A stretch of DNA of 64,000 nt from JANQPX01 sp039197065 (GTDB taxonomy: Bacteria; Pseudomonadota; Alphaproteobacteria; Geminicoccales; Geminicoccaceae), in the NCBI GenBank assembly GCA_039197065.1, contig JBCCUL010000008.1:62001-126000 (forward strand), written 5' to 3'. Made by a program: the position numbers and the translations under genes. Below are positions 51,108 to 60,269 of this stretch, one piece after another; position 1 is the stretch's first letter; every line of letters begins with the position of its first letter. The notes beneath the pieces were generated by a model. That model saw nothing but the letters and a program-made list of their open reading frames with translations, did no database searches and was not told where the DNA came from.

Positions 51108-52542
51108 CACCACCGCCTTTCGGCTGACGCTGATCTATCTCGGCCTGTTCGGCCTCTCGGCGCTGGCACTGCTCGGCTATCTCTATTTCGCGACCGCCGG
51201 CTTCATGACCCGGCAGACCACGGAAACCATCCAGGCGGAAATCGCCGGCCTCGCCGAGCAATACAGAACACAAGGCCTCCCCAGGCTGAGCCAGGTCATC
51301 GAACAGCGAAGCGCCGCTCAGCCGCACCGCGCCAGCATCTATCTCTTGACCGACCAGGCCGGCCGCTGGGTTGCTGGCAATATCGACCGCTGGCCGGACG
51401 CCACGCCTGGCGCGGATGGCTGGATGACCTTTCCGATTACCGTCGAGCCGGAGGGCCTCAGGGCGGAAAACCGGCGCGCCGTCGCCCAGCGTTTCCGTCT
51501 GCGCGGCGGCTATCGCCTGCTGGTGGGGCGCGAGGTCGAAGATCGCCTGCAGTTGCAGACCCAGATCAAAAAGGCGCTAGGCTGGGGCATCGGGCTCACC
51601 TTGCTGCTCGGCATGGCCGGCGGCCTCCTGATGAGCCGCGGGCTTCTTCGCCGGGTGGATGGGATCAACCGCACGACCGAGCGCATCATGGCGGGCGATC
51701 TCAGCCGGCGCATCGCGCTCAAGGGATCGCGCGACGAGTTCGACCAGCTCGCCGCCAATCTCAACGCCATGCTCGAACAGATCGAGCGCCTCCTGAACGG
51801 CATGCGTCAGGTCACCGACAATATCGCCCACGATCTCAGAACGCCGCTCAACCGCATGCGTTCACGCATCGAGGTGGCGCTGCTCGCCGAGGAGGACCGC
51901 GAGGCCCTGCGCCCCGTGCTCGAGCAGACGCTGAGCGATGCGGAAACCATGATCGGCACGTTCAACGCCCTTCTCGCGATCGCCCGCGCCGAAGCCGGCA
52001 GCGAGCGCGCCGCGTTCGAGGAGGTGGACCTGGGCCAGATCGTGGGCGACGTCGTCGAGCTCTATCAGCCGCTTGCCGAGGACCGGCAGCAGACGATCGA
52101 CACGACGCTGGCCGCCGACCAGAGGATACAGGCCAACCGCCATCTGCTGTCGCAAACGCTCGCCAATCTTCTGGACAATGCCATCAAATACACGCCGGAA
52201 GGCGGTGCGATCACGGTCACGCTCGAGGCAGGGCCAGCGATTACCATCGCTGATCAGGGTCCCGGCATTCCCGCCGATGATCGCGAACGGGTCCTCGAGC
52301 GCTTCGTCCGCCTCGACAAGACGCGGACCACCGCAGGAAACGGCCTCGGTCTCAGCCTGGTCAATGCCGTCGCCAAGCTTCACGACGCCGAATTGACCCT
52401 CGACGACAACGCGCCCGGGCTCAGAGTGAAGCTGAAATTCCAGCCCCTGCCCAAAAAGCGCAGCGAGGGCCGCAAGCGAGAGCCGTCATCGGCCAAAGAT
52501 AAGGTGCCAGCGGCCAAGATCGAGCAGCAAAGCGCGTCTTGA
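51085..52542 (+). CDS. Membrane sensor histidine kinase
   Basis: GTG at 51085 overlaps the response regulator. The 485-residue protein has a first membrane helix near residues 15-37, a periplasmic sensor region of about 125 residues, a second helix near 165-185, HAMP, HisKA with DNIAHDLRTPLNRMRSRIE (phospho-His249), and a HATPase domain (N-box LLDNAIKYTPEGG, GPGIPADDRERVLERF, GLGLSLVNAV). A charged tail of about 25 residues follows. It likely senses envelope conditions and phosphorylates the adjacent OmpR-type regulator. Confidence 0.94.
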   Translation: MRPIRLLDTTAFRLTLIYLGLFGLSALALLGYLYFATAGFMTRQTTETIQAEIAGLAEQYRTQGLPRLSQVIEQRSAAQPHRASIYLLTDQAGRWVAGNIDRWPDATPGADGWMTFPITVEPEGLRAENRRAVAQRFRLRGGYRLLVGREVEDRLQLQTQIKKALGWGIGLTLLLGMAGGLLMSRGLLRRVDGINRTTERIMAGDLSRRIALKGSRDEFDQLAANLNAMLEQIERLLNGMRQVTDNIAHDLRTPLNRMRSRIEVALLAEEDREALRPVLEQTLSDAETMIGTFNALLAIARAEAGSERAAFEEVDLGQIVGDVVELYQPLAEDRQQTIDTTLAADQRIQANRHLLSQTLANLLDNAIKYTPEGGAITVTLEAGPAITIADQGPGIPADDRERVLERFVRLDKTRTTAGNGLGLSLVNAVAKLHDAELTLDDNAPGLRVKLKFQPLPKKRSEGRKREPSSAKDKVPAAKIEQQSAS

Positions 52543-52577
52543 ACCGAGGTCGCTACTGTAGCGTAACGATAACCCGC

Positions 52578-53804
52578 TCAGCGATCTGCAGATGCGCGCT
52601 TTTGAGCCGAAAGCGCATCGCCGTCGCCCAGTTCGTCACAGACCTTCGGCGCCAGAAGCTCGGCCATCACCTCATGGCCGACAGGGTTCATATGGCCATA
52701 GCCAAGCGCCGTGTTCTCGAAGCCGTGGAAATGACGGTCGCCTGCAACGGCCTGCATATCCGCAACCAGAGGGAACACGGGATAACCGCCTCTTTTACCG
52801 AAGCTCGCGAGCTGACGATCCGGAAACAACAGATCGTCGACCCCAAGCTTGGCGATAAGGCCCTCACGATGGGCTGACGTCGGGTGGGTCTCGATGGATG
52901 TCGGGATCGTCACCACCATGAAGGTCGCGCCATCGGCTTTGACCTTCTTATCGATCTCGCTGAGCAATCGCTCCGTCAGCGCCCAGGCCTCGACCAGATC
53001 CGGATCGACATCACCGCCATCGAGCGGATGATAGACATCGGTCTCGATGCCAGCTTCGATGGCCCCAGCCCCTTCTTTCCGATCCTGCCCCTTCTTCCAA
53101 ACGCTCCAGTGACGGCGCACCTCGTTGACCAACTGCAGCACTCTCGAGCTCTGCACGCCGGTATAGACGACCTGTTTCCAGACCGGCAGCGGCGCCGGCG
53201 GTGTCAGGCTAAGTTCGCCATCTTTCAGATCATGAAAGGGCCTGTGCATCTTCCAGTCGGTCCTGCCGACGGAAAGCGCCCGCGAATTTTCCCGAACGTC
53301 ATTGCCGGCAAAGAAACCGAGCAGGACCAGATCCGGCTCAAAGCGTCGAGCATCCGTCTCATAGACCAGGAGGGACTGGGTGGTGCTGTAGCCGCCGATG
53401 CCGAAATTCATCACCTCGACAGCCTTGCCGCCGAGTGCGGAACAAGCCTCAAGCGCCTCGCCCAGACGATGCCAATAGGTCTCCTCGATCGGCATCTGCC
53501 GTGCTTCGGTGAAGCTGTCGCCCAAAACAGCAATACGGAAGGTGCCCGGCGGCGGTGTCAGATCATGCTCCCCGTCGCGATAGCCCAGGCTGTTGATCTC
53601 GAGGAAGGCCTCCCCTTCCTTTCGGTACCAACCGGACTGGCCGGGCATGAGTTTCACGCCACGGACATCGTCATAGACATCGAAGACTGGAAAACTGATT
53701 CCGGCCAGCCGCAGCCCGACTTCGGCCAGTGCGACACTGACCACACAGGCGATCACGATCGTCATGATCCCGAGCGACCAACGGATGCCACCGTTCTGCG
53801 GCAT
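52578..53804 (-). CDS. Membrane-anchored SGNH/GDSL hydrolase
   Basis: The 408-residue protein begins with a signal anchor (SLGIMTIVIACVVSVALAEVGLRLAG) and has the SGNH motifs: block I IAVLGDSFTEARQMP near residue 90, block III-type VLLGFFAGNDVREN, and a terminal D/H block GYGHMNPVGHEVMAELL near 376-392. Such proteins act as acyl esterases or transferases on polysaccharides or lipids. It is placed directly after the PotB-like permease on the same strand, where a second permease would be expected. GGAGG precedes ATG 53804. Confidence 0.85.
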   Translation of the reverse strand: MPQNGGIRWSLGIMTIVIACVVSVALAEVGLRLAGISFPVFDVYDDVRGVKLMPGQSGWYRKEGEAFLEINSLGYRDGEHDLTPPPGTFRIAVLGDSFTEARQMPIEETYWHRLGEALEACSALGGKAVEVMNFGIGGYSTTQSLLVYETDARRFEPDLVLLGFFAGNDVRENSRALSVGRTDWKMHRPFHDLKDGELSLTPPAPLPVWKQVVYTGVQSSRVLQLVNEVRRHWSVWKKGQDRKEGAGAIEAGIETDVYHPLDGGDVDPDLVEAWALTERLLSEIDKKVKADGATFMVVTIPTSIETHPTSAHREGLIAKLGVDDLLFPDRQLASFGKRGGYPVFPLVADMQAVAGDRHFHGFENTALGYGHMNPVGHEVMAELLAPKVCDELGDGDALSAQKRASADR

Positions 53805-53908
53805 GGTTCCTCCATAGGCATTTTTTGGACCCGCTGCCTCATCCTTGCGCAGCCGGTCTTATTGGGCTGCGGACGGTAGCGCCCCTGCCTTATGGCCGCA
53901 AGAGCCGA

Positions 53909-54760
53909 TCAGAGTTCCTTCCTGATGTCGACGATGCGCATAAGCGCCACGATCATCAGGATCACCAAGCCCAAAAGCACGATCGCATTCGCGGCCGCCG
54001 GCGGGAATTGGAGGTAGGAAAGCTCGGTCCAGATCGCCTTGCCGATCGAAGCGACCTTGCCGCCGCCAAGCACGTTGACGGTCACGAAGTCGCCCATGAC
54101 GATCGTAAGCACGAAGATTGAACCGATGGCGATGCCGGGTTTGCAAAGAGGGATGACGACGTTCCAGAGCGTCTGCCAGCCACTCGCGCCGGCGTCATAG
54201 GCGGCTTCGAGCAGGCTTTTGTCGATGCGGAGCATGGAGTTGAAGATCGGAACGATCATGAAGAGCGTGTAGAGGTGGACGAAGCCCAGGATCACCGAGA
54301 AGTCCGAATAGAGCAGCCACTCCTGCGGCTCATCGACGATGCCCACATCGATCAGGGCGTTATTGACCAGACCGTTTCGACCAAGCAACGGGATCCAGGA
54401 GATCATACGGATCACGTTCGAGGTCCAGAAAGGGATGGTGCAGAGGAGAAAGAGTGCGATCTGCCAGGTCAACGTCTTGACGTGGAAGGCGAGGAAATAG
54501 GCGATGGTGAAGCCAAGAATCAGGGTGATCAGCCAAACAATGAGGCAGAATTGAACCGTTTTCCAATAGGTCTTCCAGGTGACGTTCGAGGAAAAGACGT
54601 CGTCGTAATTCTGGGTGGTGAAGTCGGGGATCAGGATCTGATAGGCCTGGTAGTCAAAGAACGAGACCACCACCACCAGAATCATCGGAACGATGAAAAA
54701 GGCCAGAAAGACGAGCGCCAGCGGCCCCACCTGAAGATAAGGGGCGATGCGCCCCGTCAT
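53909..54760 (-). CDS. PotB-like ABC transporter permease
   Basis: The 283-residue protein has six hydrophobic helices and the EAA coupling loop LLEAAYDAGASGWQTLWNVVIPLCKPGI near residue 190. WIPLLGRNGLVNN and VNVLGGGKVASIGKAIW are the usual PotB wording. It forms part of a polyamine/opine-like importer with the ATPase and binding-protein genes upstream. The usual partner permease (PotC) is missing downstream, where an SGNH hydrolase gene follows after 104 bp. Confidence 0.9.
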   Translation of the reverse strand: MTGRIAPYLQVGPLALVFLAFFIVPMILVVVVSFFDYQAYQILIPDFTTQNYDDVFSSNVTWKTYWKTVQFCLIVWLITLILGFTIAYFLAFHVKTLTWQIALFLLCTIPFWTSNVIRMISWIPLLGRNGLVNNALIDVGIVDEPQEWLLYSDFSVILGFVHLYTLFMIVPIFNSMLRIDKSLLEAAYDAGASGWQTLWNVVIPLCKPGIAIGSIFVLTIVMGDFVTVNVLGGGKVASIGKAIWTELSYLQFPPAAANAIVLLGLVILMIVALMRIVDIRKEL

Positions 54761-54858
54761 TGACTTGCCCCAGTGCGAGGCGCACTGCCTTGACTTGCTT
54801 CGTCACTGACGGCCAATCGTGTCCTCCTTTGCAAGCCAGCCGTCCGCCTGACAGGTGG

Positions 54859-54881
54859 ATGCCCGGGTCAAGCCCGGGCAT
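54859..54881. repeat. Dispersed palindromic intergenic repeat
   Basis: ATGCCCGGG-TCAAG-CCCGGGCAT is a perfect 9-bp stem with a five-base loop. This CCCGGGTCAAGCCCGGG type of sequence is repeated in intergenic DNA of many alphaproteobacteria. It lies between the binding-protein and permease genes on the minus strand. Confidence 0.8.
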
Positions 54882-54960
54882 GACGCCTCGTGTGTGACTT
54901 CTCGTCTGAAGCTATCCACGAACGTCTCCACCCGTGTCAGGCAAGTCCAGCCCCGGCGTG

Positions 54961-56274
54961 CTACGCCGCGACGAACTCGTTCCATTTGCGGACCATGTAG
55001 CGGTCCTCGTCCATCACCGTGTTCCAGACGGCGACGGCGCCCATGCGATCCCAGTAGGAGCCGCCATCGCGGATCTCGCCGGCCTTGGCGATTTCCTCGC
55101 CGGTCGGGCTGACCACCGGGTTGGCGGCTTCCTTGCCCTCCATCCAGTAGTCCCACTCCCAGCCTTCCATCTGCGACTGCGCTGTTTCGAGCACGGCGGT
55201 GTAGTAGCCCTGGCGATTGAGGAAAGCGCCGGCCCAGCCCGAGAGATACCAGTTGATGAACTCGTAGCAGGCATCAAGCATCTTGCCTTCCACATGGGTC
55301 GGGATGCCGAGACCGGCGGCCCAGGCGCGGTAGCCTTCCTTCAAGGGCTGGTAGACGCAAGGAATGCCCTGCTGGCGCACCTTGGTGATCGCGGGCGACC
55401 ACATGGACTGGATCACCACCTCGCCCGAAGCCATCAGATTGACGCTCTCATTGAACTCCTTCCAAAGCGCCCGGAACTGGCCGGCCTGCTTGGCTTCGAT
55501 CATGAGCGCGATGGTCTTGTCGATCTCCTCGGTGGTCATGTTGCCCATGTCTTCGTAGGTCACCTCGCCGGTGGCCTGGGCGACCATGCCGGCGTCCATG
55601 ATGCCGATCGCCGGGATGTTGAGGATCGAGGCCTTGCCCTGGAATTCCGGGTTCAGCAGCTCGGCCCAGGTCTCGATCGGCCGGCCGATCAGATCAGGGC
55701 GGATGCCGAGCGTATCGGCATTGTAGACCGTCGGGATCAGGGTCATGAAGTCCGTGGGTTCTTCCGCGAACTCAGTGGACTCGCCGCCTGTCAGATAGCT
55801 GACCTTGATCGGCGCGATGCCGGTGCGGGAGGTCTTGGTGCCATCGGGCAATTCACCCTTGGTGAAGATCGGCACGACCTTGTCATAATTGGCGATCTTG
55901 GATGTATCCATGCCCTTCAGATTGCCGGAGGGCACGATCTTCTTCAGCATCCAGTATTCGCTGTCCAGCAGGTCGAACGAGGTCGGCTGGGTGACCGCGC
56001 GCTTGACCACGTCGTCCGAGGTCAGCGTGGTGTACTGGATGTCGATACCGATATCTTCCTTGCACTTCTCGGCAAGCTCGCGGAACGCGTTCACGCCGGT
56101 GCCGGCATAGCGGATGGTGATCGGATCGTCCGCGTGAACTGCCGGAAAACCGTCGATCACGCCAGCGCCGGCTGCAAGGCCTACGGTGGCGGCGGTGCCC
56201 TTCAGAACCGTGCGGCGCGAGACGCCGGCGGCGTCAGGCTTAACCTTGTCCAACTTCTTAGTCTTGTCGGTCAT
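54961..56274 (-). CDS. PotD/PotF-type periplasmic binding protein (Tat-exported)
   Basis: ATG at 56274 follows AAGGAGG and gives 437 residues. The N-terminus has a twin-arginine signal (GVSRRTVLKGTAATVGLAAGAG). The mature part is a type 1 ABC binding protein with TIRYAGTGVNAFRELAEKC, PTSFDLLDSEYWMLKKIVPSG and MASGEVVIQSMWSPAITKVRQQG, like PotD/spermidine and related small-cation binders. It is encoded between the ATPase and permease genes. The ligand cannot be fixed. Confidence 0.9.
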   Translation of the reverse strand: MTDKTKKLDKVKPDAAGVSRRTVLKGTAATVGLAAGAGVIDGFPAVHADDPITIRYAGTGVNAFRELAEKCKEDIGIDIQYTTLTSDDVVKRAVTQPTSFDLLDSEYWMLKKIVPSGNLKGMDTSKIANYDKVVPIFTKGELPDGTKTSRTGIAPIKVSYLTGGESTEFAEEPTDFMTLIPTVYNADTLGIRPDLIGRPIETWAELLNPEFQGKASILNIPAIGIMDAGMVAQATGEVTYEDMGNMTTEEIDKTIALMIEAKQAGQFRALWKEFNESVNLMASGEVVIQSMWSPAITKVRQQGIPCVYQPLKEGYRAWAAGLGIPTHVEGKMLDACYEFINWYLSGWAGAFLNRQGYYTAVLETAQSQMEGWEWDYWMEGKEAANPVVSPTGEEIAKAGEIRDGGSYWDRMGAVAVWNTVMDEDRYMVRKWNEFVAA

Positions 56275-56310
56275 GAGATCCTCCTTCTTATTTACTCGTT
56301 GGTTCATTCC

Positions 56311-57396
56311 TCAGCTGAGCAGATGCGCATCCTTCGCATCCCAGCCTACGGTCACCCGATCGCCGACGGCGACCGGTCGATCGAAGAAACGCGCTTCGTC
56401 CATGGTAATCGAGAACTCGTCGAAGCCATCGGCGTGCAGGCGAAGGGCGACGAGCGCGCCTTGATATTCCACCAGCCCGACGGTTGCAGCGAGATGATTG
56501 GCGGTGTCGGCGTCCGCGTCAGGCTGGAGCCCGATCTTGTCAGCGCGAAGCGCAAAGGTGACCTCGCTGCCAGACGCCGCCTCGGATGTTTTCCCGACGC
56601 TGAACCGCTCGCCACCCGGCCCGCGCAGAACCAGTTGATCACCGTCGGCCGCATCGACCTTACCCGACAGCACATTGTGGCCGCCGATGAAACGGGCGAC
56701 GAAGGGGGATTTCGGCTGATTATAGACTTCGCGTGGCGCGCCGGTCTGTTCGATCTCGCCGTCATTCATGACGACCACCAGATCCGCCAGCGCCATCGCT
56801 TCTTCCTGGCTGTGGGTCACGTGGACGAAGCTGATGCCAAGTTCCATCTGGAGGCGCTTCAACTCCTCACGCATGCGAATGCGCAAAAACGGATCGAGGG
56901 CGGAGAGCGGCTCATCCAAGAGCAACACGCTCGGGTTGGTGGTAAGCGCGCGCGCAAGCGCCACACGCTGCTGCTGGCCACCGGATAGCTGAGCCGGCTG
57001 ACGCTCGGCATAGGCTTCCATGTGCACGAGTTCCAGGAGTTCTTTCGCTTTCGCATGTCGCTCAGCAGTCGGAACGCCGCGCATCTTCAATCCGAAGGCG
57101 ACATTATCGAGGCAGTTCAAATGCGGAAACAGCGCGTAGTTCTGGAACATCATCGCGGTGCCGCGCTGCGCCGGCGGCAGATCGTTGACCACCTCGCCTC
57201 CGATGGCGATATCGCCATCGGAAAGCCGTTCGTGACCGGCGATCAATCTCAGCGTGGTCGTCTTCCCGCAGCCGCTCGGTCCCAGGAGACAGCAATAGCT
57301 ACCGCCGGGAATGCGCAGGGACACGCCATCGACAGCGATCGTTGCGCCATATCGCTTAACGACGGCTGCAAGCTCGACATCGGCCGCTTTGACCAA
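56311..57396 (-). CDS. PotA-type ABC transporter ATP-binding protein
   Basis: TTG at 57396, with AGGAA upstream, gives 361 residues. The ABC domain has Walker A GPSGCGKTTTLRLIAG near residue 40, signature QLSGGQQQRVALARAL near 135 and LLLDEPLSALDPFLR near 158; a C-terminal regulatory TOBE-type domain (SEVTFALRADKIGL) follows. It energises the PotB-like permease. It is the first gene of the minus-strand operon, 36 bp from the binding-protein gene. Confidence 0.93.
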   Translation of the reverse strand: MVKAADVELAAVVKRYGATIAVDGVSLRIPGGSYCCLLGPSGCGKTTTLRLIAGHERLSDGDIAIGGEVVNDLPPAQRGTAMMFQNYALFPHLNCLDNVAFGLKMRGVPTAERHAKAKELLELVHMEAYAERQPAQLSGGQQQRVALARALTTNPSVLLLDEPLSALDPFLRIRMREELKRLQMELGISFVHVTHSQEEAMALADLVVVMNDGEIEQTGAPREVYNQPKSPFVARFIGGHNVLSGKVDAADGDQLVLRGPGGERFSVGKTSEAASGSEVTFALRADKIGLQPDADADTANHLAATVGLVEYQGALVALRLHADGFDEFSITMDEARFFDRPVAVGDRVTVGWDAKDAHLLS

Positions 57397-57781
57397 TTCC
57401 TGTTAGGCCTCCCACCCCTACCGGCGACACCGTCCTGCAACTTTCTTCGGACTAGGGGGCATTGGCTTTGCCCGTCCGCTGAACCGTGTCATTACCAGCA
57501 ATCCTTGTGCCAGGACGAAAACAGCCGGTTTTGTTACCACCTTCCCGATTTTTGCCGCATTTTTGATCACTGCCAGCGTCAAAAGCACGTTAACTGAGCT
57601 TTTGTTGTTCGCCTAGGGCCTTCGATGATGCGGAATGGGGCAGCTTGGACGTGCGTGCCGCCTTGCCGCCCGATCACGACGGGTCATATAGGAAAGATTG
57701 TTTCGGAGCTCACCGCTGCTTGAGCAGGAGCGCGGCCTTACGCCGACAGGCGGACCTGTTGCCAGAGACTAGGTTGGTATC
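57397..57781. other. Non-coding stretch between divergent genes
   Basis: No convincing gene. It should contain the promoter of the PotA-like operon on the minus strand and of the small conserved gene on the plus strand. Several TTTTTGCC-type AT patches lie near 57550-57570. No clear sigma-70 box was identified. Confidence 0.5.
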
Positions 57782-57973
57782 ATGTATGAGCTGCTGATCA
57801 TCGCCTGCCTTGCCGGCCAGCCGACCAAATGCGAAGAATTCCATCTTCCGTTCGAGGCGCCGACGGGCATCGGAATGTGCATGCATCATGCACAGTTTCG
57901 CCTGATAACATGGATGAGAGTGATGCCGGGATGGGACGTTAAGAAGTGGACCTGCGGTCTGCCGAAGACCTGA
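57782..57973 (+). CDS. Small conserved Cys-containing protein
   Basis: The 63-residue product begins MYELLIIACLAGQPTKCEEF and contains GMCMHHAQFRLITWMRVMPGW and KWTCGLP. The paired Cys around HLPFEAP and the Trp/Pro-rich end resemble a small alphaproteobacterial family with a MYExx...C...KWxCGxP plan that I recall as hypothetical and conserved. Two disulfides are possible if it is exported through the hydrophobic start. The start at 57782 has no strong ribosome binding site. Confidence 0.65.
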   Translation: MYELLIIACLAGQPTKCEEFHLPFEAPTGIGMCMHHAQFRLITWMRVMPGWDVKKWTCGLPKT

Positions 57974-58105
57974 CGTTGCCGCTGGAGATCCTTGTCATCG
58001 GAATTATGGCAAACAAGCAACAGTTAGAGCCGCACCCGTTCGCCGATCGTTTTTAAGCTTCAAGCAACCAACTGTGAACAAAACGAAACCAGCGGTAAAG
58101 ACAGC

Positions 58106-58261
58106 TCAGCCAAAGGGATTGCCGAGCGAGTTCTGGTCGATTTGCAACAGTTGGTCGCTGATGGAAGCCGGTGACGAATGGCTGTAGTGGGACGGCACCG
58201 TCAGCGAGATGGCGCAGGTGAAGGCCAGGGCGAGAATTCCAATCAAAATAAGCCGTCGCAT
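58106..58261 (-). CDS. Small exported protein of unknown function
   Basis: ATG at 58261, with GGAAGGA about 10 bp upstream, opens a 51-codon frame starting MRRLILIGILALAFTCAISL, a clear signal peptide or membrane helix, followed by a short polar Ser-rich tail (VPSHYSHSSPASISDQLLQI) and a stop at 58106. Codon composition is like neighbouring genes. No family is recognised. The excellent ribosome binding site and clean signal sequence support it being real. Confidence 0.65.
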   Translation of the reverse strand: MRRLILIGILALAFTCAISLTVPSHYSHSSPASISDQLLQIDQNSLGNPFG

Positions 58262-58638
58262 CGCTTTGTGTCCTTCCCTCGTCGGTCTGTATGTCTGATC
58301 TTATAACGCTGCTTGTTCGGGATTGGATAGGCCTAATCGGTGCATATGTGTCGAAATCGATACATAGCGTTGTTCAAAAGCCACAAAATCTCCAATCCCG
58401 ATGTCACGATCTGTCGGAAGCCCTTCACCAGCCTTGGCTTTCGTCACCCCGAAGGGCCTTTCTCGACGACGCCAAAGACCGCCTCTTGGCTGTTGTTTGA
58501 CTTTTTAGACACAGATTGCTGAACGCTCTCTGAACAAGCGCAACAAAATCCGGATCTGGCAGAAAAAGGGGAGCGACGCCGTCATCTCAGCGCTTGGGGC
58601 GGCCGTTATTTCGGCCGTCGCCGAGGCTTCGAACCAGG
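58262..58638. other. Non-coding stretch upstream of the flippase stop
   Basis: No credible gene; short open frames on the plus strand (about 58291-58500) lack ribosome binding sites and coding character. A CGGCCG-TTATTT-CGGCCG hairpin near 58601-58618 may end the minus-strand flippase operon. Confidence 0.5.
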
Positions 58639-60186
58639 CTAGAGCACGTAGATGCGCCGTCCGGCCATGCGCTCGATCGTCGAGCGTTCCCGTTCGGACA
58701 TGGGGCGGAGAACCCTGGCGACGGCCATGAAAGCACTACCCGTCACCGCCATGCCTACGACGTTCCAGAGCCAGGTATCGGGATGATAGCTGTGGAAGAA
58801 CCAGCCGATCGCGACGGTGACCAGTCCCGCCGCCAGAATGCGCAATTGCCCGGACAAGCCCGCCTGCAGGCGATACCCGTTGCTCCTGAGCTGATAAATG
58901 ATCGCAGCGACACAAAGAGCATCCGCAATCACAAGGGCCAGAACCAGCCCGGATGCTTCGAGCCCTGCATAGACCAGAACGATCGCGATCGGGACCACCA
59001 GAGGCAGGAATAGCGAGGCCCTGCTCATATAGGAGACCTTCTCGATCGTATTGCACAAGGCCAGCAGCACCTGGCGGTGATTGTCGATCAGCATCAGCAG
59101 CAGGAACAGCAGCATCAAACCGTGAGCATCGGCATATTTGCCGCCCGACAACAAGGCCAGAATCTCGGCGCCATAGACCGCGAAGATCGCGATGGCCGCT
59201 GCGAGGATGTAGTTAGACACCTTGAGAATGATGATGAGCTGCCGATTCAGATCATCGAAGCTTCCGGTCTTGGTGTATTGGGACACAAGCCGGGGACGAT
59301 AAAGGCCGGAGAACAGATGCGCCGGCAGAAACCGGTTCAGCTGGGTGAAGAGCGTCTGGCAAAAGCCGTAAGGCGCAACGGCGAGGGTGGTGAGCAGATG
59401 GGGGGCCGCGGTCATCACGGCATAGCCGCTGCCGGACATGCGCAGCACTTCGTTGGCATAGCTGTTGGCGGCGAACTGCGTGATCGTTCGCCAGGACGGC
59501 ATCCTGTCCGATGTTGGTGTGGCGTCATAGGGAAACTGGCCGAGGAGATAGCGAAGCTGAAAGAAGGCGGCAACGGCGGCAACGACGGTTGCCAAGATCT
59601 CGCCGATGATGACGTGGTTGAGGGTCAATTGCCCCGCCATGAGCCAGACTATGAACAGTGCAGCCAGAAAAACCAGATGGCGGATCGTGGTGTTGCCTTG
59701 GCTATGCGCCTGCTGAAGCAGCGCCTGGAAGACGATGTCTCTCAAAAATGTCATCAGTGCAAACGGGATCAGAATGATGACGTAGAGGGTGAAGGCAGGG
59801 ATCCAATCCTCATGATCTGAGACGGTCAGGAAGTATTTGCCCACCCAGTAAAAGACGCCTGCCATCGCCAGGATCACGCCCAGCCTGAGGCTTGTCATGA
59901 TGATGATGAACCGGCGCAGCGAATGGGAATTCAGGGTGGAGCGCAGCTGCGGCACATACCGGTCGACCGCCCAGTTGATGCCGAAGCGCGAGAGATAGGT
60001 CGCAAGTTCGACAAAGGCGAGCAGCCAAGCATAGATCGCAAAGTCGTTTTTCGAGAGACTGGAAGCGATCAGTGCGAAGATCCCGATACTGAGAGTCGCA
60101 TTGATCCCTTTACCGCCCGTGAAAACCAACGTGTTCCATCGGAGGCGGTTGATTGAGTAGTACTCAGCCTGATCAACTGAAGCCAT
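58639..60186 (-). CDS. Wzx-type polysaccharide flippase
   Basis: The 515-residue membrane protein has twelve to fourteen predicted helices, beginning with LVFTGGKGINATLSIGIFALIASSL and including ILATVVAAVAAFFQLRYLLG and DALCVAAIIYQL. This is the MOP-family (MATE-like) oligosaccharide flippase plan. It should translocate lipid-linked repeat units across the inner membrane for surface polysaccharide. It is in a minus-strand group with a GT2 transferase and a sulfotransferase. Confidence 0.88.
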   Translation of the reverse strand: MASVDQAEYYSINRLRWNTLVFTGGKGINATLSIGIFALIASSLSKNDFAIYAWLLAFVELATYLSRFGINWAVDRYVPQLRSTLNSHSLRRFIIIMTSLRLGVILAMAGVFYWVGKYFLTVSDHEDWIPAFTLYVIILIPFALMTFLRDIVFQALLQQAHSQGNTTIRHLVFLAALFIVWLMAGQLTLNHVIIGEILATVVAAVAAFFQLRYLLGQFPYDATPTSDRMPSWRTITQFAANSYANEVLRMSGSGYAVMTAAPHLLTTLAVAPYGFCQTLFTQLNRFLPAHLFSGLYRPRLVSQYTKTGSFDDLNRQLIIILKVSNYILAAAIAIFAVYGAEILALLSGGKYADAHGLMLLFLLLMLIDNHRQVLLALCNTIEKVSYMSRASLFLPLVVPIAIVLVYAGLEASGLVLALVIADALCVAAIIYQLRSNGYRLQAGLSGQLRILAAGLVTVAIGWFFHSYHPDTWLWNVVGMAVTGSAFMAVARVLRPMSERERSTIERMAGRRIYVL

Positions 60187-60269
60187 AAAACCTGCCGTTA
60201 TCGATGTGTATCAAGCATAGGAAAAGACGTAGCCGGAAGTTCAGAAGCGGTCATAAAAGCCGACATCAC

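Noticed and set aside
53805..53908. Remnant of a second permease between the PotB-like and SGNH genes
   Set aside because: The 104-bp gap translates to short basic peptides with no membrane helix, so no remnant can be claimed.
54934..56988. A 684-codon plus-strand open frame
   Set aside because: It is antisense to the binding-protein and ATPase genes, which have clear family motifs. Long antisense frames are common in GC-rich DNA.
58291..58500. A 69-codon plus-strand frame
   Set aside because: No ribosome binding site, mixed hydrophobicity and no conserved pattern.
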